Part shown: one piece after another, positions 6,570 to 6,602 of the stretch
How the letters are laid out: each line of letters opens with the position of its first letter
Numbering within the stretch: position 1 is the first letter of the stretch
Assembly: GCA_934552695.1 (NCBI GenBank)
Contig: CAKTER010000092.1
Location: 1-6,602, forward strand
Direction of reading: 5' to 3'
Length of the DNA stretch: 6,602 nt
From: an uncultured Eubacteriales bacterium
GTDB taxonomy: Bacteria; Bacillota; Clostridia; Lachnospirales; Anaerotignaceae
Notes under the pieces: generated by a model
Told to the model about the DNA's origin: nothing
The model's database searches: none
What the model saw: only the letters and a program-made list of their open reading frames with translations
Position numbers and translations under genes: made by a program

Positions 6570-6602
6570 GTAGAAACAACGACAAAACCGATGGGGATTC
6601 CT
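6541..6602. other. AT-rich sequence after the break in feoB, possible insertion edge
   Basis: By direct count the 60 bases before 6541 are 65% GC and the 62 from 6541 to the end are about 39%. The feoB reading frame picks up unrelated codons and stops at 6567-6569. None of the three plus frames continues with FeoB-like sequence. A small palindrome GGCTATTAGCC (6539-6549) sits at the change, and a perfect TATAAT follows at 6560-6565 with no matching -35. This looks like the edge of an inserted mobile element, but no transposase or terminal repeat partner is inside the window. Confidence 0.4.

Overview
The window looks like chromosomal DNA of an anaerobic, probably gut-associated Clostridia (Oscillospiraceae/Ruminococcaceae-like). 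This is inferred from an acyl-CoA dehydrogenase-EtfB-EtfA gene set, strong AGGAGG ribosome sites, a secreted GHL10-type protein with clostridial-style stalk repeats, and a FeoA/FeoB pair of the clostridial type (VPCNGRFP motif). The genes are GC-rich and the control regions between them are AT-rich. The right half (3092-6540) is GC-richer than the acd-etf genes.

Layout. Minus strand, read right to left: a secreted glycoside-hydrolase-like protein (3092-4750) ends at a strong intrinsic terminator (2929-2960). A control region (about 2640-2775) follows, with an extended -10 promoter and a near-consensus Rex operator. Next come acyl-CoA dehydrogenase (1502-2635), a 237-base spacer full of hairpins, etfB (443-1264) and the first 139 codons of etfA, which runs off the left edge. 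Plus strand: feoA (4912-5148) and feoB (5145-6569) overlap by ATGA and diverge from the hydrolase gene. feoB stops early, where base composition falls from about 65% to about 39% GC, and the window ends 33 bases later.

How the genes work together. Acyl-CoA dehydrogenase and EtfAB form the flavin complex that, in butyrate-forming anaerobes, reduces an enoyl-CoA with NADH while sending a second electron to ferredoxin. The Rex-like palindrome in the leader ties transcription to the NADH/NAD+ ratio. FeoA/FeoB import ferrous iron; this FeoB copy lacks its C-terminal membrane part and is probably not functional as it stands. The hydrolase acts outside the cell on an unknown glycan.

No previously undescribed system is visible. 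The points most worth a second look are the Rex-type operator, the structured acd-etfB spacer and the broken feoB end.
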